A DNA stretch of 6,351 nt from Patescibacteria group bacterium (GTDB taxonomy: Bacteria > Patescibacteriota > Patescibacteriia > UBA1558 > GWA2-36-10). The stretch covers positions 1 to 6,351 of the forward strand of contig JAUPVE010000040.1 of NCBI GenBank assembly GCA_030917205.1, read 5' to 3'. The number at the start of each line of letters is the position of its first letter. The first letter of the stretch is position 1. Shown here piece by piece: positions 6,326 to 6,351 of this stretch. The notes below the pieces were generated by a model. It saw only the letters and a program-made list of their open reading frames with translations, was not told where the DNA came from and did not search any database. The position numbers and the translations under genes are program-made.

Positions 6326-6351
6326 AACAAAAACCAAAATAAAAATCCCGA

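Noticed and set aside
6125..6337. A 70-aa - strand frame opposite the small membrane protein gene.
   Set aside because: The + strand frame has a strong promoter, a membrane helix and sensible charge pattern; the opposite frame has none of these.
6326..6351. A-rich end of the window finishing AAAAATCCCGA, possibly the left arm of a terminator.
   Set aside because: The right arm would lie outside the window, so this cannot be tested.

Overview
The window looks like a chromosomal segment of a small-genome bacterium of the Candidate Phyla Radiation (Patescibacteria), most likely a Parcubacteria-type lineage. This is inferred from the genes as a set: a short GIY-YIG ORF ending in the KxxLKSYLTG style common in these genomes, a PrmC with NLPY in place of NPPY, a DUF3048 protein anchored by a membrane helix, a long-form bL25, a RodA with VSGGGSS, and two membrane proteins of unrecognised families. 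Phylum-level placement is moderately sure; anything finer is a guess. TGA ends two genes at ATGA overlaps, so the UGA=Gly code of Gracilibacteria/SR1 does not apply.

Layout. The + strand from 1 to 2107 holds the end of a very AT-rich GIY-YIG nuclease gene, then prfA (release factor 1) two bases later, then prmC (release factor methyltransferase), which overlaps prfA by four bases. A perfect 18-base palindrome at 2123-2140 separates prmC from a convergent - strand block and probably terminates transcription both ways. Read from its own 5' end, the - strand block (5906 down to 2144) is: an unrecognised bitopic membrane protein (291 aa), rodA (overlapping it by four bases), rplY (with its own extended -10 promoter) and a DUF3048 protein. 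At the right end a + strand gene for a 100-aa membrane protein starts from a near-consensus promoter. That promoter sits back to back with the promoter of the rodA block.

How the genes work together. prfA and prmC are an enzyme-substrate pair: PrmC methylates the Gln of the GGQ motif in RF1. RodA is the SEDS peptidoglycan polymerase of side-wall growth. The 291-aa protein made just before it from the same message has one membrane helix and about 240 extracytoplasmic residues, so it could act with RodA, though this is inference from context and topology only. rplY encodes the 5S-rRNA-binding protein bL25. The DUF3048 protein is surface-anchored and of unknown function.

The window is gene-dense, with no gene-free stretch over 300 bases. 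No tRNA, rRNA, CRISPR array or insertion sequence was seen. I did not find a clear undescribed multi-gene system. The best leads are the RodA-coupled orphan membrane protein and the compositionally foreign GIY-YIG ORF abutting prfA.
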